5,453 nucleotides of DNA from Halieaceae bacterium (lineage in GTDB: Bacteria; Pseudomonadota; Gammaproteobacteria; Pseudomonadales; Halieaceae), in NCBI GenBank assembly GCA_011524755.1, contig WTJR01000038.1:1-5453 (forward strand), given 5' to 3'. The position numbers and the translations under genes are program-made. Positions 1-5,453 of the stretch are shown here, one piece after another. The notes beneath the pieces were generated by a model. It saw only the letters and a list, made by a program, of their open reading frames with translations. It had not been told where the DNA came from and searched no databases. Each line of letters starts with the position of its first letter. Within the stretch, counting starts at the first letter, position 1.

Positions 1-509
1 GCGTATTCATGTCGCTCTAGAAGCTTTCCATCCTCACTAAACGACTCCGACTTAAGGATCAATCCGGACACATCATCCAGTGCGAGGCGATACCCCAGAC
101 GCAGTCCGTCTCGAGGCCTTAGGTGTAACGCAGACGTGGGCCTGCCTGCTACTTTCGGGCCGGGCTCGAGATGTAGCGAGTAAACGGCACTCAACTCACA
201 GGCAGTGACGGCGGGACCACGTGGAGCCCAAACACTTTGCTTCTCTTCAGTCGCAGGCGCATTGAGGTATTCAAGCTGACCCAATTCCTCCCCAGCGACA
301 TGCGACTTGCCGATAAAGTTCCTCGAGCCCGAAGACTCCTTGAGAAATGTGCCGGAATACGAAAAGTTCTTATGCGATTCCTGAATCTGATCAACCGCAC
401 CCGCAATCGACTGGTCTATGTCACATTGATTCTGAGCGTTTGTAAGCGACGGCAACAATGCCGTTATGGCGATGGCAATGGAGAAAAGTGCGCATCTCAA
501 TTGGGTCAC
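1..509 (-). CDS. rseB: RseB/MucB, periplasmic regulator of sigma-E (partial, C-terminus beyond window)
   Basis: RseB (MucB) binds the periplasmic part of the anti-sigma factor RseA, shields it from the site-1 protease and senses envelope damage. Reading the minus strand from a GTG at 509 gives 169 codons open to the window edge. A signal peptide is visible (hydrophobic stretch about residues 7-22, likely cleavage after TNA at 25). Family signatures follow: NFSYSGTF (48-55), VAGRP (120-124), then RPRDGLRLGYRLALD (131-145) and SGLILKSESFSEDGKLLER (148-166). The start is chosen because GAGG at 515-518 lies 5 bases upstream; an in-frame GTG at 515 and TTG at 500 are alternatives. The gene begins 14 bases after the rseA stop, so it is co-transcribed. 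By recalled alignment with E. coli RseB and Pseudomonas MucB, about 24 residues are missing between the N-terminal strand region and VAGRP. No lipobox is present. Family assignment is firm; the C-terminal domain is not in view. Confidence 0.9.
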   Translation of the reverse strand, partial: MTQLRCALFSIAIAITALLPSLTNAQNQCDIDQSIAGAVDQIQESHKNFSYSGTFLKESSGSRNFIGKSHVAGEELGQLEYLNAPATEEKQSVWAPRGPAVTACELSAVYSLHLEPGPKVAGRPTSALHLRPRDGLRLGYRLALDDVSGLILKSESFSEDGKLLERHEY

Positions 510-523
510 CGCCACCTCAGATG

Positions 524-1153
524 TTATTGGCTTTCTGTCGGATCGACTGACCGGGACACAAGAGGCGTAATCGAAGCCGCGGAGGCAGTGGTGTTGTGCA
601 CTTTAAGCAGCGACTCGAACCGTTCGTCGGCCAGCCGGTTATAACTCGCTCTGTTGCTGTACGGGTCAACCGTAGTCACCGATGCCGGTGCCACCACAGT
701 GCGCGGCTGCATGACCTGAGATTCTGCAAAACTCGCTTGCACGGCGCCCGTGCCAGGCACTTGGACAATCGCACCGGGAGCTGTGATTGGATTAATGGGT
801 GCCTCGTTGAACAACAGCGCCTGCTGACCGCCAAGAACAACTGCCACCGTGACCGACGCGGCAACGGCCATTGACATCAATGGATTTGCATACCGTCGTT
901 TCTCCGACGAAATTGCTGTTTGAACAGCTTCACTCACATCGATTTCCAAGGTCGACGCCATCTGTCCAGCCATCGACTCTCGGATTAGCTGCTGTCGCCG
1001 CCAATATCCACGTAACTCGTCAGAGCTAGCAACACCCCGCAGCGCTCGCGCCATATCGAGATCATTCGCCTCACCGTCCATGAGGGCAGACAGGCTTTCC
1101 TGTTCTGCCGTTGAGGCTGTGCCGCTCGTAAATTTATCGTCGTGTTCTGTCAA
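524..1153 (-). CDS. rseA: RseA/MucA-type anti-sigma-E factor
   Basis: RseA is a single-pass inner-membrane protein whose cytoplasmic domain sequesters RpoE; regulated proteolysis of RseA releases the sigma factor. The 209-residue product shows the N-terminal anti-sigma domain: ESLSALMDGEAND (19-31) and ELRGYWRRQQLIRESMAG (46-63). One transmembrane segment follows at about 91-110, after a basic EKRRY stretch, so the N-terminus is in the cytoplasm. The periplasmic part is Ala/Val/Pro-rich and ends in a helix-like RLADERFESLLKVHN (173-187), resembling the region before the C-terminus of MucA proteins. The start is a TTG at 1153, inside the rpoE stop (TTGA overlap), supported by AGGGGA at 1161-1166 seven bases upstream. 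This indicates translational coupling with rpoE. About 18 residues precede the usual start of the family domain. Identity as an RseA/MucA homologue is firm; the cleavage site cannot be assigned by eye. Confidence 0.93.
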   Translation of the reverse strand: MTEHDDKFTSGTASTAEQESLSALMDGEANDLDMARALRGVASSDELRGYWRRQQLIRESMAGQMASTLEIDVSEAVQTAISSEKRRYANPLMSMAVAASVTVAVVLGGQQALLFNEAPINPITAPGAIVQVPGTGAVQASFAESQVMQPRTVVAPASVTTVDPYSNRASYNRLADERFESLLKVHNTTASAASITPLVSRSVDPTESQ

Positions 1154-1749
1154 CCTTCGTTCCCCTGAAGTTGCTGAGCCACCTTAACATCAATGGCTTC
1201 GCGTGCCCGAAAAATCCGGGACCTGACCGTACCAATCGGACATTCTAAAACGTCCGCTATTTCCTCATAACTCAAGCCTTCGAACTCACGCAGCGTCAGC
1301 GCAGCTCTCAACTCTACTGGTAATTCCTCTATCGTTCGAGAAATTAACATCTCCAACTGTTGCCCCATAATCACCTCGTCCGGTGATTCGTGGTCTTTTA
1401 ATCGTCCCGGGACGTCAAACACCTCCGAGTCGTCCAGCGCCATATCTGACGAGGGCCTCCGCCCCAATGCAACGAGATGATTCTTCGCTGCATTGGCCGC
1501 AATGCGATACAGCCAGGTGTAAAACGCACTGTCGCCGCGAAAATTGGGGAGCGCTCGATAGGCTTTGATAAAAGCCTCCTGAGTTACATCTTCAACCTCA
1601 GCCGCGTTGTTCAGGTAACGAGAAACAAGTTGCGCTACCCTCCCCTGATACTTCAAGACCAGAAGATCGAACGCGCGCGAGTCTCCTTTTTTTGCGCGCT
1701 TTACGAGCTTGTCGTCACCATCGCTGAGTGCCAAAGTACCGCTTCCCAC
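1150..1749 (-). CDS. rpoE: RNA polymerase sigma-E factor (RpoE/AlgU, ECF family)
   Basis: Extracytoplasmic-function sigma factor that directs RNA polymerase to envelope-stress promoters. The 199-residue product contains sigma region 2 (about 25-92): RAFDLLVLKYQ, the core-binding segment EVEDVTQEAFIKAYRAL (51-67), and the -10 recognition helix FYTWLYRIAANAAKNHL (76-92). An acidic linker and sigma region 4 (about 135-190) follow. Its helix-turn-helix, GLSYEEIADVLECPIGTVRS (158-177), would read the -35 element. It is the first gene of an operon with rseA (overlapping) and rseB. The given start is GTG at 1749, directly after an in-frame TAA, but it lacks a convincing Shine-Dalgarno. A TTG at 1734, preceded by GGGAA about 8 bases upstream, gives 194 residues and fits the usual N-terminus (LSDGDDKLVKRAKKGD) at least as well. 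A sigma-E-like promoter at 1799-1825 suggests autoregulation. Identity is certain; the start is not. Confidence 0.96.
   Translation of the reverse strand: MGSGTLALSDGDDKLVKRAKKGDSRAFDLLVLKYQGRVAQLVSRYLNNAAEVEDVTQEAFIKAYRALPNFRGDSAFYTWLYRIAANAAKNHLVALGRRPSSDMALDDSEVFDVPGRLKDHESPDEVIMGQQLEMLISRTIEELPVELRAALTLREFEGLSYEEIADVLECPIGTVRSRIFRAREAIDVKVAQQLQGNEG
1161..1166 (-). promoter_or_regulatory. Ribosome binding site for rseA
   Basis: On the minus strand AGGGGA lies seven bases before the TTG at 1153, inside the last codons of rpoE. It is the main support for a TTG start of rseA, because no ATG or GTG lies in frame before the anti-sigma domain. Confidence 0.6.
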
Positions 1750-1798
1750 TTAACAGATATGGCTTCTACCACTTCTGCCCAATCTGTTTTCTGTTTCC

Positions 1799-1825
1799 TA
1801 TGACGTTTGATGTTTCGAAAAGTTC
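1799..1825 (-). promoter_or_regulatory. Candidate sigma-E promoter of rpoE-rseA-rseB
   Basis: On the minus strand GAACTT (1825-1820) is followed by a 16-base spacer and GTCATA, with TCATA at 1803-1799. This matches the known sigma-E/AlgU consensus (GAACTT, 16-17 bases, TCnnA) at the -35 and most -10 positions. Transcription would start about 40 bases before the rpoE start codon. Autoregulation of rpoE/algU by its own product is well known in the family. The match was found by eye, and no start site has been measured. Confidence 0.6.
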
Positions 1826-1851
1826 AAATTATTTGCCACAATATTCAAACG
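1804..1851. repeat. Inverted repeat CGTTTGA / TCAAACG in the rpoE-nadB intergenic region
   Basis: Perfect 7-base arms, CGTTTGA at 1804-1810 and TCAAACG at 1845-1851, are separated by 34 AT-rich bases. A third related TTCAAA sits at 1824-1828 and a palindromic TTTCGAAA at 1813-1820. The left arm overlaps the spacer and -10 region of the candidate sigma-E promoter, and the right arm lies upstream of nadB. The layout could suit an operator acting on both divergent genes, but short AT-rich arms of this kind can arise by chance and no regulator is identified. Confidence 0.25.
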
Positions 1852-1894
1852 CCGCTCTGCCCCTCCAGAGTGCCGCAGCTGTTAGACGGAGTCC

Positions 1895-3514
1895 ATGGTG
1901 CGAGATACACATTTTGATGTTCTGATCGTCGGAAGCGGCGCGGCAGGCCTCAGCCTTGCGCTCCAGCTTCCGGAGACTCTGTCCATTGGCTTGTTATCGA
2001 AGTCAGATTTGAATTCCGGTTCCACTTCCTGGGCTCAGGGTGGAATGGCCGCGGTACTACACGAGCGAGATACGATTGAGTCACATGTGGCCGACACCCT
2101 GCAAGCCGGGGCCGGCCTCTGTCATGAAGATGCTGTGACATTTACCGTTGAGCAAAGTCGCTCAGTTGTCGACTGGCTCGTCGCTCAGGGCGTAGATTTT
2201 GATCTGAGGAACGATCAACCAGACGACGAGTTCAGAGAGTTTCACCTGACAATGGAGGGCGGGCATTCCATACGCAGAATCCTCCACGCAGCCGATCAAA
2301 CCGGCAGCGCGATCTCAAAAGCGCTCAATGCGCGCATCACCGAACGCCCCAATGTAAACATTCTAACCGACCGTTGTGTTGTCGATCTCATTGTTACGAA
2401 TGGCAAAACTACGGGCGCCTATGTCTTAAATACCAGTAATGGCGTGGTGGAAACCATGGGCGCTAGGGCGATTGCATTGGCGACAGGTGGAGCCAGCAAA
2501 GCGTATTTGTATACGAGTAACCCTGACGGAGCGACGGGCGACGGTATCGCTCTTGCGTGGCGCGCAGGTTGTCGGGTAGCGAATCTTGAATTCAACCAAT
2601 TTCACCCAACCTGTCTGTACCATCCGAAGGCGCGAACATTTCTGCTAACCGAAGCACTTAGGGGCGAAGGCGCCACGCTGCATCTGCCGTCCGGCGAGAG
2701 GTTCATGCCGCGCTTTGACCATCGCGCGGAACTCGCTCCTCGCGACATTGTTGCTCGTGCTATCGATCACGAAATGAAGCGATTGGGTCTTGAGTGCGTC
2801 TATCTAGACATCACGCATAAGTCGAGTGAGCAAATCGAAGAACACTTTCCCACAGTGAAAGCCCGATGTGCCGAGCTGGGCCTTGATATCGCTCAAGAAC
2901 GAATACCCGTTGTTCCGGCAGCACACTACACCTGCGGCGGCGTGGTCGTGGACCAGCATGGCGCCACTGATGTGCAGGGACTTTACGTCATAGGCGAAAC
3001 GGCCTGCACGGGTCTTCATGGCGCGAATCGAATGGCGAGCAATTCATTACTCGAATGCTTTGTTTATGCTTCCAGTGCTGCGCAGCATATGAGCAACAAC
3101 CTCCCCGATATCGTGCCTGGTCGACTACCAACTTGGGATGACAGCAGGGTCCGAATGTCCGACGAAGCCGTTGTTATTCAACACAGCTGGCATGCCCTGC
3201 GGCGCCTTATGTGGGATTACGTTGGTATTGAGCGAACTAACCGACGACTAAAGCGAGCCGCAAACCACATTTCCGTCCTTGAGCAAGAGGTCGACGACTA
3301 TTATGCGAGCTTCACCATTACCAAAGAGTTGCTTGAACTCAGAAATCTCACGCTGGTTTCCAAGTTGATGATCGACTCGGCTCGGAGCCGAAAGGAGTCA
3401 CGGGGGCTACACTTCAACAGTGATTACCCGTCGATGCTAAGCGACGGTCGTGACACTGTTCTGGTTCCCAAGAACGGGACGAGCACGTCGACGGAGCTGC
3501 CGAAGTACAGTTAA
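1895..3514 (+). CDS. nadB: L-aspartate oxidase
   Basis: FAD enzyme that oxidises L-aspartate to iminoaspartate, the first step of de novo NAD synthesis (with NadA); cytoplasmic. At 539 residues it is almost identical in length to E. coli NadB (540). Visible features in order: FAD-binding GSGAAGLSLAL (13-23); GSTSWAQGGMAAVL (42-55); NPDGATGDGIALAWRAG (209-225); FNQFHPTC (233-240); TEALRGEGA (252-260); ELAPRDIVARAIDHEMKR (279-296); PAAHYTCGGV (341-350); and GLHGANRMASNSLLEC (373-388). With a constant offset of 7, the E. coli active-site residues His244, Glu260, Arg290, His351 and Arg386 correspond to His237, Glu253, Arg283, His344 and Arg379, so it should be active. The C-terminal helical domain is complete. 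The start is ATG 1895, with GGAG at 1888-1891 only three bases upstream; GTG 1898 would give six-base spacing. It is divergent from rpoE and convergent with sdhE. No sigma-70 promoter could be picked with confidence. Confidence 0.97.
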   Translation: MVRDTHFDVLIVGSGAAGLSLALQLPETLSIGLLSKSDLNSGSTSWAQGGMAAVLHERDTIESHVADTLQAGAGLCHEDAVTFTVEQSRSVVDWLVAQGVDFDLRNDQPDDEFREFHLTMEGGHSIRRILHAADQTGSAISKALNARITERPNVNILTDRCVVDLIVTNGKTTGAYVLNTSNGVVETMGARAIALATGGASKAYLYTSNPDGATGDGIALAWRAGCRVANLEFNQFHPTCLYHPKARTFLLTEALRGEGATLHLPSGERFMPRFDHRAELAPRDIVARAIDHEMKRLGLECVYLDITHKSSEQIEEHFPTVKARCAELGLDIAQERIPVVPAAHYTCGGVVVDQHGATDVQGLYVIGETACTGLHGANRMASNSLLECFVYASSAAQHMSNNLPDIVPGRLPTWDDSRVRMSDEAVVIQHSWHALRRLMWDYVGIERTNRRLKRAANHISVLEQEVDDYYASFTITKELLELRNLTLVSKLMIDSARSRKESRGLHFNSDYPSMLSDGRDTVLVPKNGTSTSTELPKYS

Positions 3515-3534
3515 GCGTCACCTACCGGTGAGGC
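3515..3534. terminator. Hairpin between the convergent nadB and sdhE stops (possible bidirectional terminator)
   Basis: Immediately after the nadB TAA the sequence forms an 8-position stem with one G/G mismatch: GCGTCACC, loop TACC, GGTGAGGC. The sdhE TAG on the minus strand falls at the stem-loop boundary. It is placed where a terminator for two convergent genes is expected. There is no T-run on either strand, so it does not meet the classical intrinsic terminator pattern and may act only as a weak 3' end structure. Confidence 0.35.
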
Positions 3535-3779
3535 GCGACTCGCTTGTACTCTCTGATTGCGGACACGATAGGTTCAAGCGCGTCATCTGGCTTGGAGCGC
3601 CCCATTAGCCATTCGAACATATCTTGGTCAGCCGAGCTCATTAGCTCTCGATAAAGCGCTTTGAGATCAGAAGATAGACGCGGATACTCATCAGCCACAA
3701 AATCAGCTAAAAACAGGTCAAGTTCGAGAAGTCCACGCCGACTTGCCCAGCGCATTCTGTTATGGTCATCATCCGTCAT
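3522..3779 (-). CDS. sdhE: FAD assembly factor SdhE
   Basis: SdhE (YgfY, related to yeast Sdh5) helps attach FAD covalently to the flavoprotein subunit SdhA of succinate dehydrogenase, and to FrdA of fumarate reductase; cytoplasmic. The 85-residue product matches E. coli SdhE (88 residues) in length and pattern. It carries the conserved RRGLLELD (14-21) holding the functional RGxxE motif (Arg15, Gly16, Glu19), then EYPRLSSDL (31-39), YRELMSSADQDMFEWLMGR (43-61) and a final amphipathic helix to YKRV. The frame stays open upstream to 3950, but ATG 3779 is chosen because it matches the family N-terminus (about 7 residues before RMRWASRRG) and the extension would run into ygfZ. A weak GGTG lies 5 bases upstream. 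The gene is divergent from ygfZ, as in E. coli, but the usual partner ygfX is absent: nadB ends 7 bases beyond the sdhE stop. A candidate sigma-70 promoter lies at 3824-3851. Confidence 0.95.
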   Translation of the reverse strand: MTDDDHNRMRWASRRGLLELDLFLADFVADEYPRLSSDLKALYRELMSSADQDMFEWLMGRSKPDDALEPIVSAIREYKRVAPHR

Positions 3780-3823
3780 GGCGGCACCATAACGGAAACA
3801 AGACAGCCATTCGATAGCGATGT

Positions 3824-3851
3824 GATATATGGGGCTAAAATCGTGAGTCAA
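3824..3851 (-). promoter_or_regulatory. Candidate sigma-70 promoter of sdhE
   Basis: On the minus strand TTGACT (3851-3846, five of six matches to the -35 consensus) is followed by a 16-base spacer and TATATC (3829-3824, four of six to the -10). A start near 3817 would leave a leader of about 38 bases before the sdhE ATG. The element overlaps the start and ribosome binding site of ygfZ on the other strand, so transcription of the two divergent genes may interfere. Found by eye; moderate support. Confidence 0.4.
3831..3834 (+). promoter_or_regulatory. Ribosome binding site that favours the GTG 3843 start of ygfZ
   Basis: GGGG lies 8 bases before GTG 3843, while the upstream in-frame candidates ATG 3762 and GTG 3822 have no visible Shine-Dalgarno sequence. 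This is the reason for preferring the shorter ygfZ product. The motif is short, so it is only moderate support. Confidence 0.4.
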
Positions 3852-4655
3852 AACTTGAGCGACTGCATACTTTCGTTCGATGGAGCCGACGTTCGCGACG
3901 TGCTTCACGGTCAAACGACGCGAAATTTTAAGGCACTCGATCTGCATCACCCCATCGACGGCGCCTTTTGTGACCTCAAAGGTCGTGTGATTACCGACTT
4001 CACAGCTGTGCTCACGTCAGAAACGACTGTACTCATGCGCGTAAGCCACGGTGTTGCTGCATTACTCCAACAACACCTAGCCAAATATCTGATGTTCTCA
4101 AAAACAAAAATGACAAGGCTTGACTGGCATTGTTGGGGGTGTAGCGATAGTTCAGAGAGTGCGACCTCAGGCATACGCGTTCCGCGCCCGGATGGCCACT
4201 CCGAGGTATGGTCGTCGCCATCAAACACGCCCACGCATGCAATACCAGCAAACGATTGGCTACTATTCCGAATTAGTCGCGGATTGGCTCGAATCCACGA
4301 ACACAGCGTTGGTAAGTATCTACCGCAAGACCTCAACTACGACCTGAATGGATTCATTGATTTCGACAAAGGGTGTTACACGGGGCAAGAAATCATTGCC
4401 CGCCTCCACTACCGGGGTCAACCAAAACGACGCCTCAGCCTGCTAGCGGTAACATCATCGACCCAGCCAGCCAACGATGAGCGTATCGTTGACAGATCAA
4501 CGGGAAAATCAATCGGCTCAGTCGTGGAGGCAGTTCAAAGTGGAGATGTCTATCTTTGCCTTTGCGAGGTTGTCACCGACGTAGCCACTTTGGATGTTGA
4601 GCTGGGCGGTAACTCCGCTAAAACGGTTGCCTTGACCGGACAAACCGCCGAGTAA
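3843..4655 (+). CDS. ygfZ: Folate-binding protein YgfZ (Fe-S cluster assembly/repair factor)
   Basis: YgfZ resembles the T-protein of glycine cleavage (GcvT), binds tetrahydrofolate and supports assembly or repair of certain Fe-S enzymes such as MiaB. From GTG 3843 the product has 270 residues. The N-terminal segment LSFDGADVRDVLHGQTT (10-26) matches the G-x-D...GQ pattern of the family. It is followed by CDLKGRVITDF (43-53), KYLMFSK (81-87), YLPQDLNYDLNGFIDFDKG (159-177) and the diagnostic KGCYTGQE motif with Cys178 (176-183). Upstream in-frame starts exist: GTG 3822, and ATG 3762, which gives 297 residues and overlaps sdhE by 18 bases. GTG 3843 has the best Shine-Dalgarno and begins close to the conserved domain. 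Between KYLMFSK and KGCYTGQE there are about 95 residues against about 126 in E. coli YgfZ, so the central part is shortened. That region contains a CWGC (97-100). Divergent from sdhE and convergent with ung, four bases apart. Identity is firm; the start is uncertain. Confidence 0.92.
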   Translation: MSQNLSDCILSFDGADVRDVLHGQTTRNFKALDLHHPIDGAFCDLKGRVITDFTAVLTSETTVLMRVSHGVAALLQQHLAKYLMFSKTKMTRLDWHCWGCSDSSESATSGIRVPRPDGHSEVWSSPSNTPTHAIPANDWLLFRISRGLARIHEHSVGKYLPQDLNYDLNGFIDFDKGCYTGQEIIARLHYRGQPKRRLSLLAVTSSTQPANDERIVDRSTGKSIGSVVEAVQSGDVYLCLCEVVTDVATLDVELGGNSAKTVALTGQTAE

Positions 4656-4659
4656 GCCG

Positions 4660-5343
4660 TTAACAGGCGGACTCCCATCGAATGGCCAGCTCCCCCTTCG
4701 AGGCGAGCCATTGGTTGGTAGCACTGAAGTGGGCGCAATCAAAGAATCCGCGATAGGCGCTGAGCGGTGATGGATGCGGAGCCATCAGTACCAGATTGTG
4801 CGGACCATTAACCAAGACACTTTTTTTCTGCGCGTGAGCACCCCAGAGCAAAAAAGCTGTTGGCTGTTCCGAGGCAGCAACGACACTGATAATTCGATCA
4901 GTAATCGTCTGCCAGCCCAGACCTTTATGAGACTCAGGCTCACCGGCACGGACACTCAATGTCGTGTTCAGCAGTAAAACGCCCTGCTCCGACCATCGTC
5001 CGATCTGGAAACGGTTGCCCACCGCCACGCCTAAGTCTCGCTCAAGCATCTTCCCAATATTTACCAGTGAGGGCGGCGCGGGCGTCGACTCGGAGACCTC
5101 GAACGCGCGCCCCGTAGCTTGGTGCTCACCGTGATAAGGATCCTGTCCCAGTATCACCACCCTCACGTCGGTTGGTCTCAAGCCTTCGAGTGCAGCAAAA
5201 AGACGGTCAAACCGGGGGTAGTAACCATGACCACTCGCGAGCTCCTGAGCTAGTTGGTTCGCTATGCCGTGAGCAGTGACACTGGTCAACACGTCGCATA
5301 AGGCGGGCCGCCAATCAGCGGGGCAAATGTCTAGAAGGGTCAT
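4660..5343 (-). CDS. ung: Uracil-DNA glycosylase, family 1
   Basis: Removes uracil from DNA by cleaving the N-glycosidic bond, starting base-excision repair of deaminated cytosine or misincorporated dUMP. With ATG 5343 the product has 227 residues, close to E. coli Ung (229). All core motifs are present: water-activating GQDPYHG (66-72, catalytic Asp68, Tyr70); the uracil-stacking Phe81 in GRAFEV; PPSLVNIGKMLERD (90-103); LLLNTTLSVRAGEPESHKG (123-141, uracil-reading Asn126); LLWGAHAQKK (165-174); and the DNA-intercalating HPSPLSAYRGFF (190-201, catalytic His190, Leu194). The frame continues upstream to GTG 5397, adding 18 residues (MLQLKHCSSSYAPSPLTL) that do not look like part of the family fold; neither start has a good Shine-Dalgarno. 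ATG 5343 is preferred for length. The region 5398-5453 shows no gene and no promoter I can defend. Convergent with ygfZ, with only four bases between the stops and no room for a separate terminator. Confidence 0.96.
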   Translation of the reverse strand: MTLLDICPADWRPALCDVLTSVTAHGIANQLAQELASGHGYYPRFDRLFAALEGLRPTDVRVVILGQDPYHGEHQATGRAFEVSESTPAPPSLVNIGKMLERDLGVAVGNRFQIGRWSEQGVLLLNTTLSVRAGEPESHKGLGWQTITDRIISVVAASEQPTAFLLWGAHAQKKSVLVNGPHNLVLMAPHPSPLSAYRGFFDCAHFSATNQWLASKGELAIRWESAC

Positions 5344-5453
5344 TAGGGTCAGAGGGCTAGGCGCATAGCTTGATGAACAGTGCTTCAACTGTAACACTCT
5401 GATTCATCGTTTGTGGGATGGGCTGGACACTTGGGGACTTCTGCGGCCAAGGA

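Noticed and set aside
191..406. 71-residue minus-strand reading frame (and 237-644 plus strand) as separate genes
   Set aside because: Both are out-of-frame shadows of the partial rseB, whose frame matches the RseB family and has a signal peptide.
423..509. RseB as a lipoprotein, because a Cys follows the signal peptide closely
   Set aside because: The residues before that cysteine are QNQ, which do not form a lipobox; a normal signal peptidase I site after TNA fits better.
3800..3829. AAGACA...GATATA as a plus-strand promoter for ygfZ
   Set aside because: The -10 matches only three of six bases, and a start there would leave out the ribosome binding site of GTG 3843.
3780..3950. N-terminal extension of SdhE up to 3950
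   Set aside because: The extension does not resemble SdhE, overlaps the conserved N-terminus of YgfZ, and the ATG at 3779 matches the usual family start.
3947..4336. 129-residue minus-strand frame opposite ygfZ
   Set aside because: Shadow of ygfZ with no recognisable motif and no ribosome binding site of note.
5343..5397. TTGAAG...TATGCG as an ung promoter between GTG 5397 and ATG 5343
   Set aside because: The spacer is only 15 bases and the -10 is weak; it would leave a leader of about 12 bases with no ribosome binding site.
1..5453. Mobile element, CRISPR array, tRNA or rRNA
   Set aside because: No transposase, integrase, direct-repeat array or RNA gene structure was seen; nearly every base belongs to conserved housekeeping genes.

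Overview
The window is a compact stretch of a gammaproteobacterial chromosome at roughly 50% GC. It carries seven genes: rseB (partial), rseA, rpoE, nadB, sdhE, ygfZ and ung. The neighbourhood of a sigma-E operon, nadB, sdhE and ygfZ is known from Pseudomonas-type gammaproteobacteria (algU-mucA-mucB next to nadB). The proteins have typical gammaproteobacterial signatures, such as the SdhE RGxxE motif, a MucA/RseA-type anti-sigma factor and the YgfZ KGCYTGQE motif. The species cannot be named from sequence alone. Short intergenic spaces and internally shortened RseB and YgfZ suggest a fairly compact genome.

Layout. Positions 1-1749, minus strand: the envelope-stress operon rpoE-rseA-rseB, with rpoE first, rseA overlapping its stop codon, and rseB running off the left edge. 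All three starts appear to be non-ATG. Positions 1750-1894: divergent intergenic region between rpoE and nadB, holding a good candidate autoregulatory sigma-E promoter for rpoE. Positions 1895-3514, plus strand: nadB (L-aspartate oxidase). Positions 3522-3779, minus strand: sdhE, convergent with nadB across only 7 bases, with a hairpin over the junction. Positions 3843-4655, plus strand: ygfZ, divergent from sdhE. Positions 4660-5343, minus strand: ung, convergent with ygfZ across 4 bases. The last ~110 bases hold only the possible ung leader or N-terminal extension.

How the genes relate. RpoE, RseA and RseB form one regulatory circuit: RseA holds the sigma factor at the inner membrane, RseB protects RseA in the periplasm, and envelope damage triggers RseA proteolysis and release of RpoE. 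NadB (FAD enzyme of NAD synthesis), SdhE (FAD insertion into succinate dehydrogenase) and YgfZ (folate-binding Fe-S protein helper) share a loose flavin/Fe-S cofactor theme. Ung is an independent base-excision repair enzyme.

I did not find a novel multi-gene system, mobile element, CRISPR array, tRNA or rRNA. The points worth a second look are the absence of ygfX beside sdhE, central contractions in RseB and YgfZ, the non-ATG starts along the sigma-E operon, and the structure of the rpoE/nadB intergenic region.
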